NCBI GenBank assembly: GCA_038746605.1
Contig: JBCDKM010000017.1
Location: forward strand, 1 to 64,000
Direction of reading: 5' to 3'
Source of the DNA: Rubricoccus sp038746605
GTDB lineage: Bacteria; Bacteroidota; Rhodothermia; Rhodothermales; Rubricoccaceae
Length of the DNA stretch: 64,000 bases
Made by a program: the position numbers and the translations under genes. Within the stretch, counting starts at the first letter, position 1, and each line of letters starts with the position of its first letter. The notes under the pieces were generated by a model. It ran no database searches. It was not told the DNA's origin and worked only from the letters and a program-made list of their open reading frames with translations. Positions 8,141-17,055 of the stretch are shown piece after piece.

Positions 8141-11100
8141 ATGCTGCATCGCTTCACGCTCGCCACCCTGGCGATCCTGCTCGCTGCGTCTCCCGCGCTC
8201 GCCCAGTTCGCGACGCCGCTCGGCACCTATGCCACCGGCATCTTCGACGAGGGCGCCGCTGAGATCGTCGCCTACGACGCCGACCTCCAGCGCCTCTACT
8301 TCATCAACGCCGACGCCAACGAGGTCCAGGCCCTCGACATCCGCAATCCCTCGAACCCGCGCCTGATCGGGACGCGCGCGCTGCCCGGCGGTGCTGCCAC
8401 CAGCGTCGCGACCGCCAACGGCGTCATCGCCGTCACCGTCTCCTCAGACACGCCCGGTGTGGACGGCGAGGTCGTCTTCTTCAGCCCTGGCGGTGATGTT
8501 CTCGCGACGGTCCCTGTTGGGGACCTTCCAGACTCCATCGCGCTCACCGAGGACGGCGCCTACGCCGTCGTCGCCAACGAGGGCGAGCCTTCCGATGACG
8601 GCACCGTGGATCCAGAGGGCTCCATCACCGTCATCGACGTAGCGACCTACACGCCGTACACCGTCACTCTCGACGCCTTCAACGCCGGGAACGCGCGCGA
8701 GGCCGAGGTCACGAGCCAGCCCAGCATCCGCATCTTCGGGCCTGGCGCGAGCGTCGCCCAGGACCTGGAGCCCGAGTTCGTCACGATCTCCCCGGACGGC
8801 ACGACCGCCTTCGTCACCATCCAGGAGAACAACGCCGTCGCCGTCATCGATATCGCGACTGCGCTCACGTCCTCTGGCACCTCAGACGCTGTCACCGCGC
8901 TCGTCGGCCTCGGCTTCAAGGACTGGAGCGCCTCTGCGCAAGGCCTCGACGCCAGCGACCGCGACGGCAAGCGCACGCAGCGCAAGCTCCCCGTCTTCGG
9001 TATGTATCAGCCCGATGGTGCCGACGCCTTCATGGCAGGTGGCCAGACCTACCTCGCCGTCGCCAACGAGGGCGACGCGCGTGACTACGACTTCTTCTCC
9101 GAGGAGGAGCGCATCAAGGACCTCGCCCTGGATCCAGACGCCTTCCCATTCTCTACGGATGTCCTCCAGGCCGATGAGATCGCCGGTCGTCTCCAGATCA
9201 CGACCACCCTCGGCGATCCCGACATGGACGGCGAGTACGAGGCGCTCTACTCCTACGGCTCCCGCTCCTTCTCCATCCACGACGCCACCGGCGCTCGCAT
9301 CTTCGACTCCGACGGCGAGATCGAGAAGGTGATCGCGGACCTGACGCGGTCCGGCGCCCTGCCACGGGCCGCGCACAACGCCACCAACGACGACAACGAC
9401 TCGTTCGACAACCGCAGCGACAACAAGGGCCCCGAGCCCGAAGGCGTCGTCATCGGTGAGGTGAACGGCGAGCTCTACGCCTTCGTGGGCCTGGAGCGCG
9501 TCTCGGCCGTCGCGGTCTACAACGTGACAGACCCGGCGAACGCCTTCTACGTGGACCTCCTCATCAACCGCGACTTCGAGGCGGACGTGGAAAGCCCCGA
9601 GGCGGGCGACCTCGGCCCCGAAGGGCTCGTCTTCATCCCCGCCGCGGACAGCCCGAACGGCCTCCCACTACTCGTCACCTCCAACGAGGTCAGTGGCACG
9701 ATCTCCATTTGGGGCATCGGGGCCCCAGCGCCGGACGACACGTTCACACTCACCATCCTCCACAACAACGACGGCGAAAGTGACCTGCTCGGCTTCGAGG
9801 TGGACGGCATCCCGTACGGCAGCGTCGCCCGCTTCGCGACCGTCGTCGAGAATGCCCGGCAGCGTGCCGCGATGGAGACCGACGGCTCTATCCTCATCTC
9901 CTCCGGCGACACCTTCCTCCCTGGCCCTGAGCTCAACGCCAGCCTGGAAGACGGTGTCTTCTACGACGCCCTCGCGCTCGGCACCATCGGCTACGACGCT
10001 CTCGCCATCGGCAATCACGAGTTCGACCTCGGCCCAGACGCACTGGAGGACTTCATCAGCACCTACGCTGACCGTGCCGGGCTGAACGCTCTCCCGGTGA
10101 GCGCGCGCGCCCGGTTCCTCTCCGCCAACCTCGACGTCTCTAGCGAGGCAGGGCTCCAGGCCCTCGCGGACGTAGGCATCCTCGTGGACCGCCGCGTGCT
10201 CAACGTAAACGGCCGCGCGGTCGGCATCATCGGCGCGACGACGCCGGAGTTGCCCTTCATTTCGTCCCCGCGCGGCGTGGTGGTGGATCCCGATGTGGCA
10301 TCCGTCGTGCAGGCGCAGATCGATGCGCTGGAGGCCGCTGGTGTCAACGTCATCATCCTGACCTCGCACCTCCAGGGGGTCGATTCTGACATCGATCTCG
10401 TGAAGCAACTCTCCGGCCTCGATGTCGTGATCGCGGGCGGTGGCGACGAGCTGCTCGCTAACTCGTTTAACCTCCTCATCCCCGGCGATGAGGCCGCGGC
10501 TGGCTACCCGTTCCGCGCGAAAGACGCTGAGGGCGAGACGGTTCCGGTCGTGACGACGGCCGGCGGCTACCGCTACCTCGGCCGCCTCGTCGTCTCCTTC
10601 GACGAGGACGGAGAGCTGACCGACGTGGACCGCCGGGCCTCTGGCCCGATCCGTGTCGCCGGTGGCGCTGCCCCGGACGCTGTGATGCCCAACGCGACGA
10701 TTCAGGCCGATGTGGTAGCCCCCGTCGCGGCGAGCGTCGCCGCATTGGCCGCCAACGTCATCGCGACGAGCGAGGTCGACCTTTCCTCTGAGCGCGCCAT
10801 CGTGCGCACGCAGGAGGGTACCCTCGGCAACCTCATCGCCGATGCCATCCTGAGCCGCTCCCAGGAGCTCGCGCCAGACTTCGGCGTGACGGCTCCGCAA
10901 GTCGCCATCCAGAACGGCGGCGGTATCCGCGCCGACCGCGTCTTCCCGGCGGGCGACATCACGGAGCTCAACACCTTCGACATTCTCCCATTCACCAACT
11001 TCCTGACCGTCTTCGAGACCGTCCCCGCGGACCGCCTCAAAGCCGTCCTGGAGAACGCGTACTCGCGCCTGCCGAATCAGGGCGGCCAGTTCGCGCAGAT

Positions 11101-11758
11101 CGCGGGCTTCTCCGTCATCATCGACCCGAGCGAGCCTGCCCGCGAGGTGGACGAGGACGGGAACGTGACCGAGGAGGGCTCGCGCGTCCGCAGCGTGGTC
11201 CTCGATGACGCGACGGTCCTCGTGGAAGCCGGAGAGGTAGTCGAGGCCGCACCGTCGGTCGCTCTCGCGACCATTGACTTCCTCGCGCGCGGCGGCGACC
11301 GCTACCCGTACGATGGCCTCGCGTTCACGGTCCTCGGCGAGACCTACCAGTCGGCCCTGGAGGACTTCCTCACGACCGACCTCGGGGGCGTGGTGACAGC
11401 CGCGGCCTACCCGCTTGGCGGCGAGGGCCGCATCACCATCGTCGGTGCGGACGCGCTCACGGCGACGACGCCGAGCGCCGCCAGCCTGACGGCCGTGGAG
11501 TTCCAAGTGCGCGGCGCGATGCCGAACCCCGCTCGGAGCCAGACCGCGCTCGTGTTCGACCTCCCGGCCGACGCCACGGTCTCCGTCGCGCTCTACGACG
11601 CCCTCGGGCGCCGAGTCGCGGACGTGGCTCGCCCGATGACAGCAGGGGCCGACCAGCGCCTCGCGCTCCCGACGGCCTCGCTGCCTGCGGGCGTCTACGT
11701 CTACCGCCTGGAAGCGGGCGACGAGGTCGCGACCGGCCGTCTGACCGTCGTTCGATAA
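8141..11758 (+). CDS. Secreted 5'-nucleotidase/phosphatase with choice-of-anchor I propeller and T9SS tail
   Basis: A 1205-residue secreted protein. After a signal peptide ending ASPALAQ, residues about 25-525 match the choice-of-anchor I propeller (repeated YAVVANEGEP and LAVANEGDARDYD motifs). Residues about 535-850 form a calcineurin-like 5'-nucleotidase domain with ILHNNDGES, SGDTF and the metal motif GNHEFD near 623. Residues about 878-1090 are the 5'-nucleotidase C-terminal domain with NGGGIRAD near 924. The last 85 residues are a T9SS sorting domain (GAMPNPARS, VSVALYDALGRRV, GVYVYRLEAG). Family members release phosphate from extracellular nucleotides. The phased operator upstream fits phosphate-starvation control. 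It is convergent with a small lipoprotein gene. Confidence 0.93.
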   Translation: MLHRFTLATLAILLAASPALAQFATPLGTYATGIFDEGAAEIVAYDADLQRLYFINADANEVQALDIRNPSNPRLIGTRALPGGAATSVATANGVIAVTVSSDTPGVDGEVVFFSPGGDVLATVPVGDLPDSIALTEDGAYAVVANEGEPSDDGTVDPEGSITVIDVATYTPYTVTLDAFNAGNAREAEVTSQPSIRIFGPGASVAQDLEPEFVTISPDGTTAFVTIQENNAVAVIDIATALTSSGTSDAVTALVGLGFKDWSASAQGLDASDRDGKRTQRKLPVFGMYQPDGADAFMAGGQTYLAVANEGDARDYDFFSEEERIKDLALDPDAFPFSTDVLQADEIAGRLQITTTLGDPDMDGEYEALYSYGSRSFSIHDATGARIFDSDGEIEKVIADLTRSGALPRAAHNATNDDNDSFDNRSDNKGPEPEGVVIGEVNGELYAFVGLERVSAVAVYNVTDPANAFYVDLLINRDFEADVESPEAGDLGPEGLVFIPAADSPNGLPLLVTSNEVSGTISIWGIGAPAPDDTFTLTILHNNDGESDLLGFEVDGIPYGSVARFATVVENARQRAAMETDGSILISSGDTFLPGPELNASLEDGVFYDALALGTIGYDALAIGNHEFDLGPDALEDFISTYADRAGLNALPVSARARFLSANLDVSSEAGLQALADVGILVDRRVLNVNGRAVGIIGATTPELPFISSPRGVVVDPDVASVVQAQIDALEAAGVNVIILTSHLQGVDSDIDLVKQLSGLDVVIAGGGDELLANSFNLLIPGDEAAAGYPFRAKDAEGETVPVVTTAGGYRYLGRLVVSFDEDGELTDVDRRASGPIRVAGGAAPDAVMPNATIQADVVAPVAASVAALAANVIATSEVDLSSERAIVRTQEGTLGNLIADAILSRSQELAPDFGVTAPQVAIQNGGGIRADRVFPAGDITELNTFDILPFTNFLTVFETVPADRLKAVLENAYSRLPNQGGQFAQIAGFSVIIDPSEPAREVDEDGNVTEEGSRVRSVVLDDATVLVEAGEVVEAAPSVALATIDFLARGGDRYPYDGLAFTVLGETYQSALEDFLTTDLGGVVTAAAYPLGGEGRITIVGADALTATTPSAASLTAVEFQVRGAMPNPARSQTALVFDLPADATVSVALYDALGRRVADVARPMTAGADQRLALPTASLPAGVYVYRLEAGDEVATGRLTVVR

Positions 11759-11832
11759 TCAGCCCTCGACCGACCTCACTTCGCGGCCCCGTTTCCCGCG
11801 TGGAAGCGGGGCTGCGTCATGATGGCCATGTC

Positions 11833-11870
11833 GCCCGCCTCGGTGCTTCCATGGAGGCATCGAGGCGGGC
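11833..11870. repeat. Long near-perfect palindrome of the CCCGCCTCGG family
   Basis: GCCCGCCTCG (11833-11842) and CGAGGCGGGC (11861-11870) form the outer stem, and the interior TGC-TCC/GGA-GCA also pairs, giving an almost continuous hairpin. It lies between the convergent nucleotidase gene and the small lipoprotein gene. Confidence 0.88.
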
Positions 11871-11874
11871 AAGG

Positions 11875-11985
11875 TCACGGACTGTCTTCGGCGACCGACT
11901 CGGAGTCCATCGCCACGGGGGCCGCCGTGTCCTCCGCAGCGCAAGCAGAGAGAACAAGCCCAAGGACCAGCGCGAAGCGAACCAT
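11875..11985 (-). CDS. Small lipoprotein (36 residues)
   Basis: A short minus-strand gene. The product begins MVRFALVLGLVLSACA, a complete lipoprotein signal peptide with one Arg, a hydrophobic core and the lipobox LSAC (Cys 15), followed by about 20 acidic residues ending at TGA. After processing it would be a lipid-anchored acidic peptide of about 22 residues. The neat signal peptide, the stop just beside the intergenic hairpin and the absence of an overlapping real gene support it. The function is unknown. It resembles the small lipoproteins scattered through Bacteroidota genomes and is easy to miss by length. Confidence 0.68.
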   Translation of the reverse strand: MVRFALVLGLVLSACAAEDTAAPVAMDSESVAEDSP

Positions 11986-12088
11986 CGCAGGATGGAGGCC
12001 GCGAGGATGCTACCGGGAAAGCGAGGGTCTCCCCCATGGACTGTGGTCCAGATCCCGTCGTTCATTGCGAGCCCCTTGCCCTGCTCCG

Positions 12089-13402
12089 ATGGCTCTCCGC
12101 TTCGCACTCGCTCTTCTCCTGGCAGTCCCCGCCTCCGCTGCCGACCTCCGCATCGAGAACGTCCGCCTCGATCTCGCCTCTCGCGATACCTCCGCGAACA
12201 CCATCGCCGTCACCTTCGATGTCCACCTGGAGGATTCCTGGCGCGAGGGAGAAAGCTGGGATGCCGTCTGGATGTTCGCGGGCTTCGAGCGGGAGCCCGG
12301 CGTCTGGGGCGACCTCCGGTTCACCCCCAACGGACACGCCTTCACGAGCAGCACCGACCTCGCGCTCACGCCCTCCCTCCTCCCAGCGGGTCACGCGCGA
12401 GGCCTCCTCCTCCACCGTGCTGCAGACGGTCGCGGCGATCTTCGCGCCTCCGTTCGCGCCCTCTGGACACCCGGCGCCAGCTTCTTCGATCTGCCCGAGG
12501 CGGGCGTAGCCGTGCGCGTCCACGGCGTCGAGTTAGTCCGCGTCCCAGGCGGCGCGTTCACCGTCGGGGGCAGTGAAGAACCGAACGCATTCCGCGCGGG
12601 AAGCGGCGGGCCGTTCGAGATTGCGCGCGAGGGCGCCATCCCCGTAGCTGACTCCGCGGGCACGCTCTTCTACGACGTACCCGAGGGGGAGGCGTACGCC
12701 GGAGGCGATCAGCGCGGCCCCATCCCAGCGACGTTCCCGAGCGGCTTCGGGGCGTTCTACGCCATGAAGTACCCCATCCTCCAGGGGCAGTACGCGGCGT
12801 TTCTGAGCGCTCTCCAGCCCCGCGCCCGCGCGGCACGAAACGTCTCCATCGCGACAGATTACACAGAGACCGGTGGCACCATCACCTGCGGCTCCGTGAA
12901 CTGTGAGGCGGCTCTCCCCTCTCGCGCCGCCGCCCACCTGACGTGGGCCGATGGCATCGGGTGGGCCTCCTGGGCTGGCCTTCGCCCGATGACCGAGTTG
13001 GAATACGAGAAGGCTGCTGAGGGCACGCCCGCCGACTCCGCTCGCTATGCCGATGGCTCACCTCCCGACCGTGCCGACCAGTCCGGGCGAGCCTCGCGAT
13101 GGGGTGCCGTGGACCTGCGGGGCGGTCTCTGGGAACGTGTCGTCACTGTGGGAACGCGCGAGGGGCGCAGCTACCGCGGAAGTCCCGGCCAGGGCTTCGT
13201 GGACGATGCGGGGCTTCCCTACGCGTTCGCAAATCTGGACTGGCCGGGCGCGCGCGCCGTGGGCAGTGGCTACCGGGGCGGGACTGAGGGCCTCCTCGGT
13301 CTCTCCGAGGTCACCGACCGGACCTACGGCGCCTACGAGGCGACCTACGGCAACCAGAGCCAGGGCTTCCGCTGCGTCCTCGACGCGCCCAGCGCACCGT
13401 GA
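12089..13402 (+). CDS. Exported SUMF1/formylglycine-generating-enzyme-like protein
   Basis: A 437-residue exported protein with signal peptide MALRFALALLLAVPASA. Residues about 20-150 form an Ig-like N-terminal region (IRIENVRLDLASRD-type strands, with AVWMFAGFE). From about 150 the SUMF1 fold appears: VRVPGGAFTVGGSEE, FYAMKYPILQGQYAAFL, LTWADGIGWASWAGLRPMTELEYEKA, VDLRGGLWERVVTVG and a final GFRCV. These correspond to the FGE/C-type-lectin-like domain used in sulfatase activation or, more often in Bacteroidota, in ligand binding and gliding (GldJ/GldK) proteins. The usual paired catalytic Cys of true FGE are not evident, so a binding role is likelier. The ATG at 12089 is chosen at the signal peptide. 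Confidence 0.82.
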   Translation: MALRFALALLLAVPASAADLRIENVRLDLASRDTSANTIAVTFDVHLEDSWREGESWDAVWMFAGFEREPGVWGDLRFTPNGHAFTSSTDLALTPSLLPAGHARGLLLHRAADGRGDLRASVRALWTPGASFFDLPEAGVAVRVHGVELVRVPGGAFTVGGSEEPNAFRAGSGGPFEIAREGAIPVADSAGTLFYDVPEGEAYAGGDQRGPIPATFPSGFGAFYAMKYPILQGQYAAFLSALQPRARAARNVSIATDYTETGGTITCGSVNCEAALPSRAAAHLTWADGIGWASWAGLRPMTELEYEKAAEGTPADSARYADGSPPDRADQSGRASRWGAVDLRGGLWERVVTVGTREGRSYRGSPGQGFVDDAGLPYAFANLDWPGARAVGSGYRGGTEGLLGLSEVTDRTYGAYEATYGNQSQGFRCVLDAPSAP

Positions 13403-13408
13403 TCTCGT

Positions 13409-13428
13409 CCGCCTCGGTCCCGAGGCGG
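13409..13428. repeat. CCCGCCTCGG-family hairpin
   Basis: CCGCCTCGG and CCGAGGCGG are separated by 2 nt. It begins six bases after the SUMF1-like stop codon. No T-tract follows. Confidence 0.88.
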
Positions 13429-13526
13429 GCACCCCCGAGACCGCACCGAAAACCGGGGAGCCGACGCGTTGATCCGCAGATCCGCCGGGTGTAAGCTCTC
13501 GCGCATCGCTGATCGCCCGCCGCCCC

Positions 13527-14159
13527 ATGAACGAACTCGTCCGTTCCCTGAGCCAGTTCATCTCTCGGGACATCTTCTACATCTTGGGAGGGGCCTCTGT
13601 TCTGGCGAGCGGACTCTACGCCCTCGGCGAACTCGACCGGCTGGGCACGAGTACGCCCGAGTACATCTTCTTTGCCGGCCTGTCGTACGTCATCGGGTAC
13701 GCGGTGCAGGATGGGCTCAGCCTCACCCCTCTCGTCTCCACGAAAGGGCTCTCGGGATCCGACCCGCACAACCCGAACCGATTCGTCCGCTGGCTCTATC
13801 GCCGGTTCGAGAGGAAGCCGTGGGGGCATATCCCTCGCGAGTTCGACCGTCCCAAAGCGTCGCGAGACCTGCGCCGTCCGGGCAATGAAGGCCTCGTCAT
13901 CGTGTATGAGCGGGTGGTCACGCTGAAGCAGATCGGCACCACGATGGGACCGTGCTTTTTTCTCGCGGGCTGCTTTCTCCTGGGCAGGGCCGCGTTCGTC
14001 TCCCGCGACCCTCTGGACTGGAGCGCGAGCCTCTTCGCGTTCGCGTTCGGGAGCCTGCTTCTCTGCCTCGGATGGCTCAAAGCCTCCCAGCAGGTGCGGT
14101 ACTTGTACGAGCAGTCCCTCGACGCGGCACGAGCTTCGGTCTCAGAGCCACAGCCGTGA
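13527..14159 (+). CDS. Conserved-looking integral membrane protein, function unknown
   Basis: A 210-residue protein with four predicted membrane segments, at about residues 16-36, 45-63, 140-158 and 163-184. A charged cytoplasmic loop of about 75 residues lies between segments two and three and contains RWLYRRFERKPW. No catalytic motif or known domain is recognised. The start follows a CCGCCGCCCC tract. Gene-like features are the clean hydrophobicity pattern and hairpins of the repeat family before and after it. Its role is not inferable from the neighbours. Confidence 0.65.
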   Translation: MNELVRSLSQFISRDIFYILGGASVLASGLYALGELDRLGTSTPEYIFFAGLSYVIGYAVQDGLSLTPLVSTKGLSGSDPHNPNRFVRWLYRRFERKPWGHIPREFDRPKASRDLRRPGNEGLVIVYERVVTLKQIGTTMGPCFFLAGCFLLGRAAFVSRDPLDWSASLFAFAFGSLLLCLGWLKASQQVRYLYEQSLDAARASVSEPQP

Positions 14160-14186
14160 AAACCTTCGTGGACGGGCCGACCACTT

Positions 14187-14206
14187 CCGCCTCGGTCCCG
14201 AGGCGG
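14187..14206. repeat. CCCGCCTCGG-family hairpin
   Basis: CCGCCTCGG (14187-14195) and CCGAGGCGG (14198-14206) lie between the membrane protein gene and the copper-chaperone-like gene. Confidence 0.88.
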
Positions 14207-14259
14207 GCACATCCGCGCCTCCTCGCGCGTAGGGTGTCGCCCCCATCCCCCTCCCTTTC

Positions 14260-14472
14260 ATGGACACCACCACGGAGACCCTCGCGATCGAGGGCATGAG
14301 CTGCTCCCACTGCGTCGCCGCCGTACGTGGGGCGCTGGAGGGCGTGCCGGGCGCGACTGTCCGCACCGTGGAGATCGGCAGCGCGACGGTGGACCTGGAT
14401 CCCGCACGGGCCGACCGCGCTCGCCTCGTGGCGGCCATCGACGAGGCTGGGTTCGACGTGACCGAGGCGTAA
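14260..14472 (+). CDS. Heavy-metal-associated domain protein (CopZ-like)
   Basis: A 70-residue single HMA domain. The metal site GMSCSHC is at residues 12-18 and the ferredoxin-like fold is shown by the alternating pattern ending DEAGFDV. Free-standing proteins of this kind carry Cu(I) to P-type ATPases or to copper-responsive regulators in the cytosol. No copper ATPase lies within the window, so the partner is elsewhere. Length and start match the family exactly. It could alternatively carry another soft metal, which the sequence does not resolve. Confidence 0.88.
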   Translation: MDTTTETLAIEGMSCSHCVAAVRGALEGVPGATVRTVEIGSATVDLDPARADRARLVAAIDEAGFDVTEA

Positions 14473-14534
14473 ACCCGCCCTCACGGCACGGACCGGCACA
14501 CCGTGCGATCTTCCGTGGTCTTTTCCGCCTGCCG

Positions 14535-14912
14535 ATGCCGGAAGCCCCCGACTCGACCGACGCCCCGACGCCCGACGCTGCCCCCGAGACTAGGGACGAG
14601 CACGCGGGTGGGTTCACCATCAACCTCGCCTCGGGCACCGCGCCAGGCACGCGACCGCGCCGCAACAAGAAGAGCGCCGCGCCGCCGCCGGTCGTTCAGA
14701 AGACGATCAACCTCTCCACGCCCAAGTCGGAGAGCGAGAAGGCTTCTGCGAAGGCGTCCAGCGGAGGCAAAGGCAAGCCGAAGCGCCAGCGCGGCGGTCC
14801 GAAGGGGACTCACAAGGGCGGCAAGCCGAAAGGCAAGAAGCGGCCCTCCAGCGGTACCAGCCTCGCGGACATGCTGGACCCCGAGGTGCTCGCCAAGCTC
14901 CGCGGCGACTGA
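14535..14912 (+). CDS. Basic low-complexity protein of unknown function
   Basis: A 125-residue protein with an acidic Pro-rich N-terminus (residues 1-25), a central region rich in Lys, Arg, Ser and Gly (about 45-105) and a short hydrophobic C-terminal helix (SLADMLDPEVLAKL). The motif INLS/INLA occurs twice. The composition suggests a disordered nucleic-acid- or ribosome-associated protein, but no domain is recognised. The reading frame and third-position GC look coding. The start follows CTTTTCCGCCTGCCG, the pyrimidine-rich pattern common here. Confidence 0.55.
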   Translation: MPEAPDSTDAPTPDAAPETRDEHAGGFTINLASGTAPGTRPRRNKKSAAPPPVVQKTINLSTPKSESEKASAKASSGGKGKPKRQRGGPKGTHKGGKPKGKKRPSSGTSLADMLDPEVLAKLRGD

Positions 14913-15188
14913 GGCACTCGCGCGGGATCCCACCGCGCCGGGGTTACAGGCGAGGAAAGGCGGGGGACGGATGCAAGCCGCCAGCGCGAGGTCACCGAGA
15001 CGCAAAGACGGGCCAGAATGGTAGGCCACCCCAGAGCAGGCGGATGCTCCAGCCGATAGGTTGAAATCCGAGCGCGTGGCTCCACAGGGGCGCTCGGCAG
15101 TGAAATCCCGTGAGCGCTGATCGGGAATGGCGGCTCGCGAGGTATGTGGTTGTGATCCGGGCACTTCGGTCACTCGACCCCTCCCCCC

Positions 15189-16763
15189 ATGACTCGCTTC
15201 TTTCTTGTCGCGGCTCTCGCGCTCACCGTCCTCCCCGCAGAGGCTCAGATCCGGCAGCGCGCGACCGTCACCGCCGAAACCGTCCGCCAGGCCTATGCGG
15301 AGCCGGAGCTTCGGGCCTCCATCCGTCAGCACCTCCGCGGCTCCCTCCCCTCCGCCGAGGCCGTGGCGGCTCACGAGATCGACCCTCCGCATCTCCGCGA
15401 TGCGGAGGGCGACGAAGGTCCTGCCGTGATGGGCCGTCGGGCACCACGCGTTCAGCGCCTCAGCATCGCCACCGCTCGCTCCGCCCTCGCAGGCACCGAG
15501 GCGGTCATCGCAGGCGTGGATCTCAGCGCTTCTGCTCCGGCCCGCCTCTCCACCGAGCGCGCGCCGTCTCGCATGACGGCCCAGCGCGCCAACCCACAGC
15601 GCAGCGACACGCCTGCACGCCGGACCACTCCGGCCCGCCGCACCAACCCGACCGTAGCAACGGTCAACCCGTCGGTCGTGGGCGGGGACCGGGACCTGCT
15701 CGCAGAGCCGCCCGGCCCTCAGCTCGATGTCCTCAGCTTCGCCGCTGGGCTCCACAACGCCCTCAAGGACGACGCCAACGGCTACGTCATGCGCCTCGCG
15801 AAGGATGGCCAACCCATCGCGACGTTGCAGTGGAACTGGGCCCGCCGCCCGGGCGACGGCAGCAAGGGCTGGAATCCCCAGCGCCGGATGCACGTCGCGA
15901 GCGTGAGCAAGCTGATCACCGCCATCGCGGCCGTCCATCTGCTCCACGACAAGGGCATCTCCTGGGACGCGCCCATCGGCCCGTACCTGCCCGCCTACTG
16001 GGATCGCGGCGCGAACGTCAACAGCATCACCTTCCGCGAGTTGCTCACGCACCGCTCCGGCATCGAGGTGCCCGGCAGCGCGACCAACTTCTCGACGATG
16101 AAGGCCGAGATCGCGGCGGGTGTGCCCGCCTCGGCAGGCGGCCAGTACGAGAACACCAACTTCGGTCTGTTCCGCATCCTCATCCCCGTCATCAACGGCG
16201 ATGTGGACAAGAACGCACTCTCCTCTCTGGCGAACAGTCCCCTCTTCTCGTCCATCGTGGACAACGTGTGGGACATGATGACGGTGAACGCCTATCAGGC
16301 CTACACCAATCAACACGTCTTCGTGCCGTCCGGCGTGGGTGGCGGCCCCAGCCTCACACACACGTCCGACGACGCCATCGCGTACGGCAACCCGTGGTCG
16401 TCCGGCTGGAACTCCGGCGACCTGCGCTCGGTGTCGGGCGGCGCGGGCTGGGTGATGTCCGCCGATCAGGTGCTCTCCGTCATGGCGCACTTCCGGCACA
16501 CGGACGCCATCGTGCCACGGTCGGTCGCGTTCGACGCGATGGAGGCCCGCCTCGGGCTCGACGTGCGTAGCAACACGCCCGCCGGGACGCTCTACAACAA
16601 GAACGGCCTCTGGCGCGATGGCTCTGGCCGCACGGAGCAGAGCCTCGCGTACTTCCTGCCGAACGGGATGGAACTGGTGGTCTTTGCCAACTCGCCGATC
16701 ACGCAGGACGCGGTCTTCTTCCGCTCGCTGGTGACGAATCTATACCTCGCGAACCTGGAGTAA
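15189..16763 (+). CDS. Exported serine hydrolase of the beta-lactamase class C / penicillin-binding fold
   Basis: A 524-residue protein with a signal peptide (MTRFFLVAALALTVLPAEA) and a roughly 160-residue Arg/Thr-rich N-terminal region before the catalytic domain. The Ser-x-x-Lys motif is SVSK at 238-241 with the usual context MHVASVSKLITA. FRELLTHRSGI follows about 45 residues later, and Tyr-x-Asn is YEN at 320-322 in QYENTNFG. These mark the Beta-lactamase (PF00144-type) family of esterases, DD-peptidases and class C enzymes. A periplasmic or surface cell-wall or ester hydrolase is likely. True beta-lactamase activity is not implied. A hairpin follows 25 bp after the stop. Confidence 0.88.
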   Translation: MTRFFLVAALALTVLPAEAQIRQRATVTAETVRQAYAEPELRASIRQHLRGSLPSAEAVAAHEIDPPHLRDAEGDEGPAVMGRRAPRVQRLSIATARSALAGTEAVIAGVDLSASAPARLSTERAPSRMTAQRANPQRSDTPARRTTPARRTNPTVATVNPSVVGGDRDLLAEPPGPQLDVLSFAAGLHNALKDDANGYVMRLAKDGQPIATLQWNWARRPGDGSKGWNPQRRMHVASVSKLITAIAAVHLLHDKGISWDAPIGPYLPAYWDRGANVNSITFRELLTHRSGIEVPGSATNFSTMKAEIAAGVPASAGGQYENTNFGLFRILIPVINGDVDKNALSSLANSPLFSSIVDNVWDMMTVNAYQAYTNQHVFVPSGVGGGPSLTHTSDDAIAYGNPWSSGWNSGDLRSVSGGAGWVMSADQVLSVMAHFRHTDAIVPRSVAFDAMEARLGLDVRSNTPAGTLYNKNGLWRDGSGRTEQSLAYFLPNGMELVVFANSPITQDAVFFRSLVTNLYLANLE

Positions 16764-16788
16764 GTCCTAGTGGCCCGCTCCAGCCCCG

Positions 16789-16816
16789 CCCGCCTCGGCT
16801 TCCTCACCGAGGCGGG
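16789..16816. repeat. CCCGCCTCGG-family hairpin
   Basis: CCCGCCTCGG (16789-16798) and CCGAGGCGGG (16807-16816) are perfect inverted arms with an 8-nt loop, located after the serine hydrolase gene. Confidence 0.9.
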
Positions 16817-16864
16817 CGGTCTCGTGTGGTGGATCCTCGTTGGGTGTTGATGCGTGGGCCAAGC

Positions 16865-17053
16865 ATGTACGAGATCGAGCACGCCTTCTCCTGCCCCTAC
16901 TGTCTCGCGCCGATCACGATGCTACTGGACCCGAGCGTCGGGCAGCAGACGTACGTAGAGGATTGCGAGGTCTGCTGCTCGCCCATCGAGGTGCGATATG
17001 CCGTGGAGGGCGAGGAGATCGTCGCGTTTGACGCGGAGCGAGAGCACCCGTAG
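16865..17053 (+). CDS. CPXCG-motif cysteine-rich small protein
   Basis: A 62-residue protein with two Cys pairs, CPYC at residues 9-12 and CEVC followed by another Cys around residues 37-41. The layout matches the small CPXCG-motif zinc-ribbon-like family common in Gammaproteobacteria and Bacteroidota (typical length about 60). The function of that family is unknown; a structural zinc site is likely. The ATG at 16865 is chosen because the conserved opening MYEIEHAFSCPYC starts there. It is convergent with the next gene, leaving only two bases between the stop codons. Confidence 0.8.
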   Translation: MYEIEHAFSCPYCLAPITMLLDPSVGQQTYVEDCEVCCSPIEVRYAVEGEEIVAFDAEREHP

Positions 17054-17055
17054 CG

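Noticed and set aside
9668..11506. 612-codon open frame antisense to the nucleotidase gene
   Set aside because: It is the mirror of a strongly supported gene in a GC-rich genome, the product is Arg/Gly/Val-rich without domains, and long antisense frames are expected at this base composition.
14481..16499. 672-codon minus-strand frame across three plus-strand genes
   Set aside because: It overlaps three better-supported genes (low-complexity protein, serine hydrolase and part of the intergenic region) and has no recognisable domain or signal.
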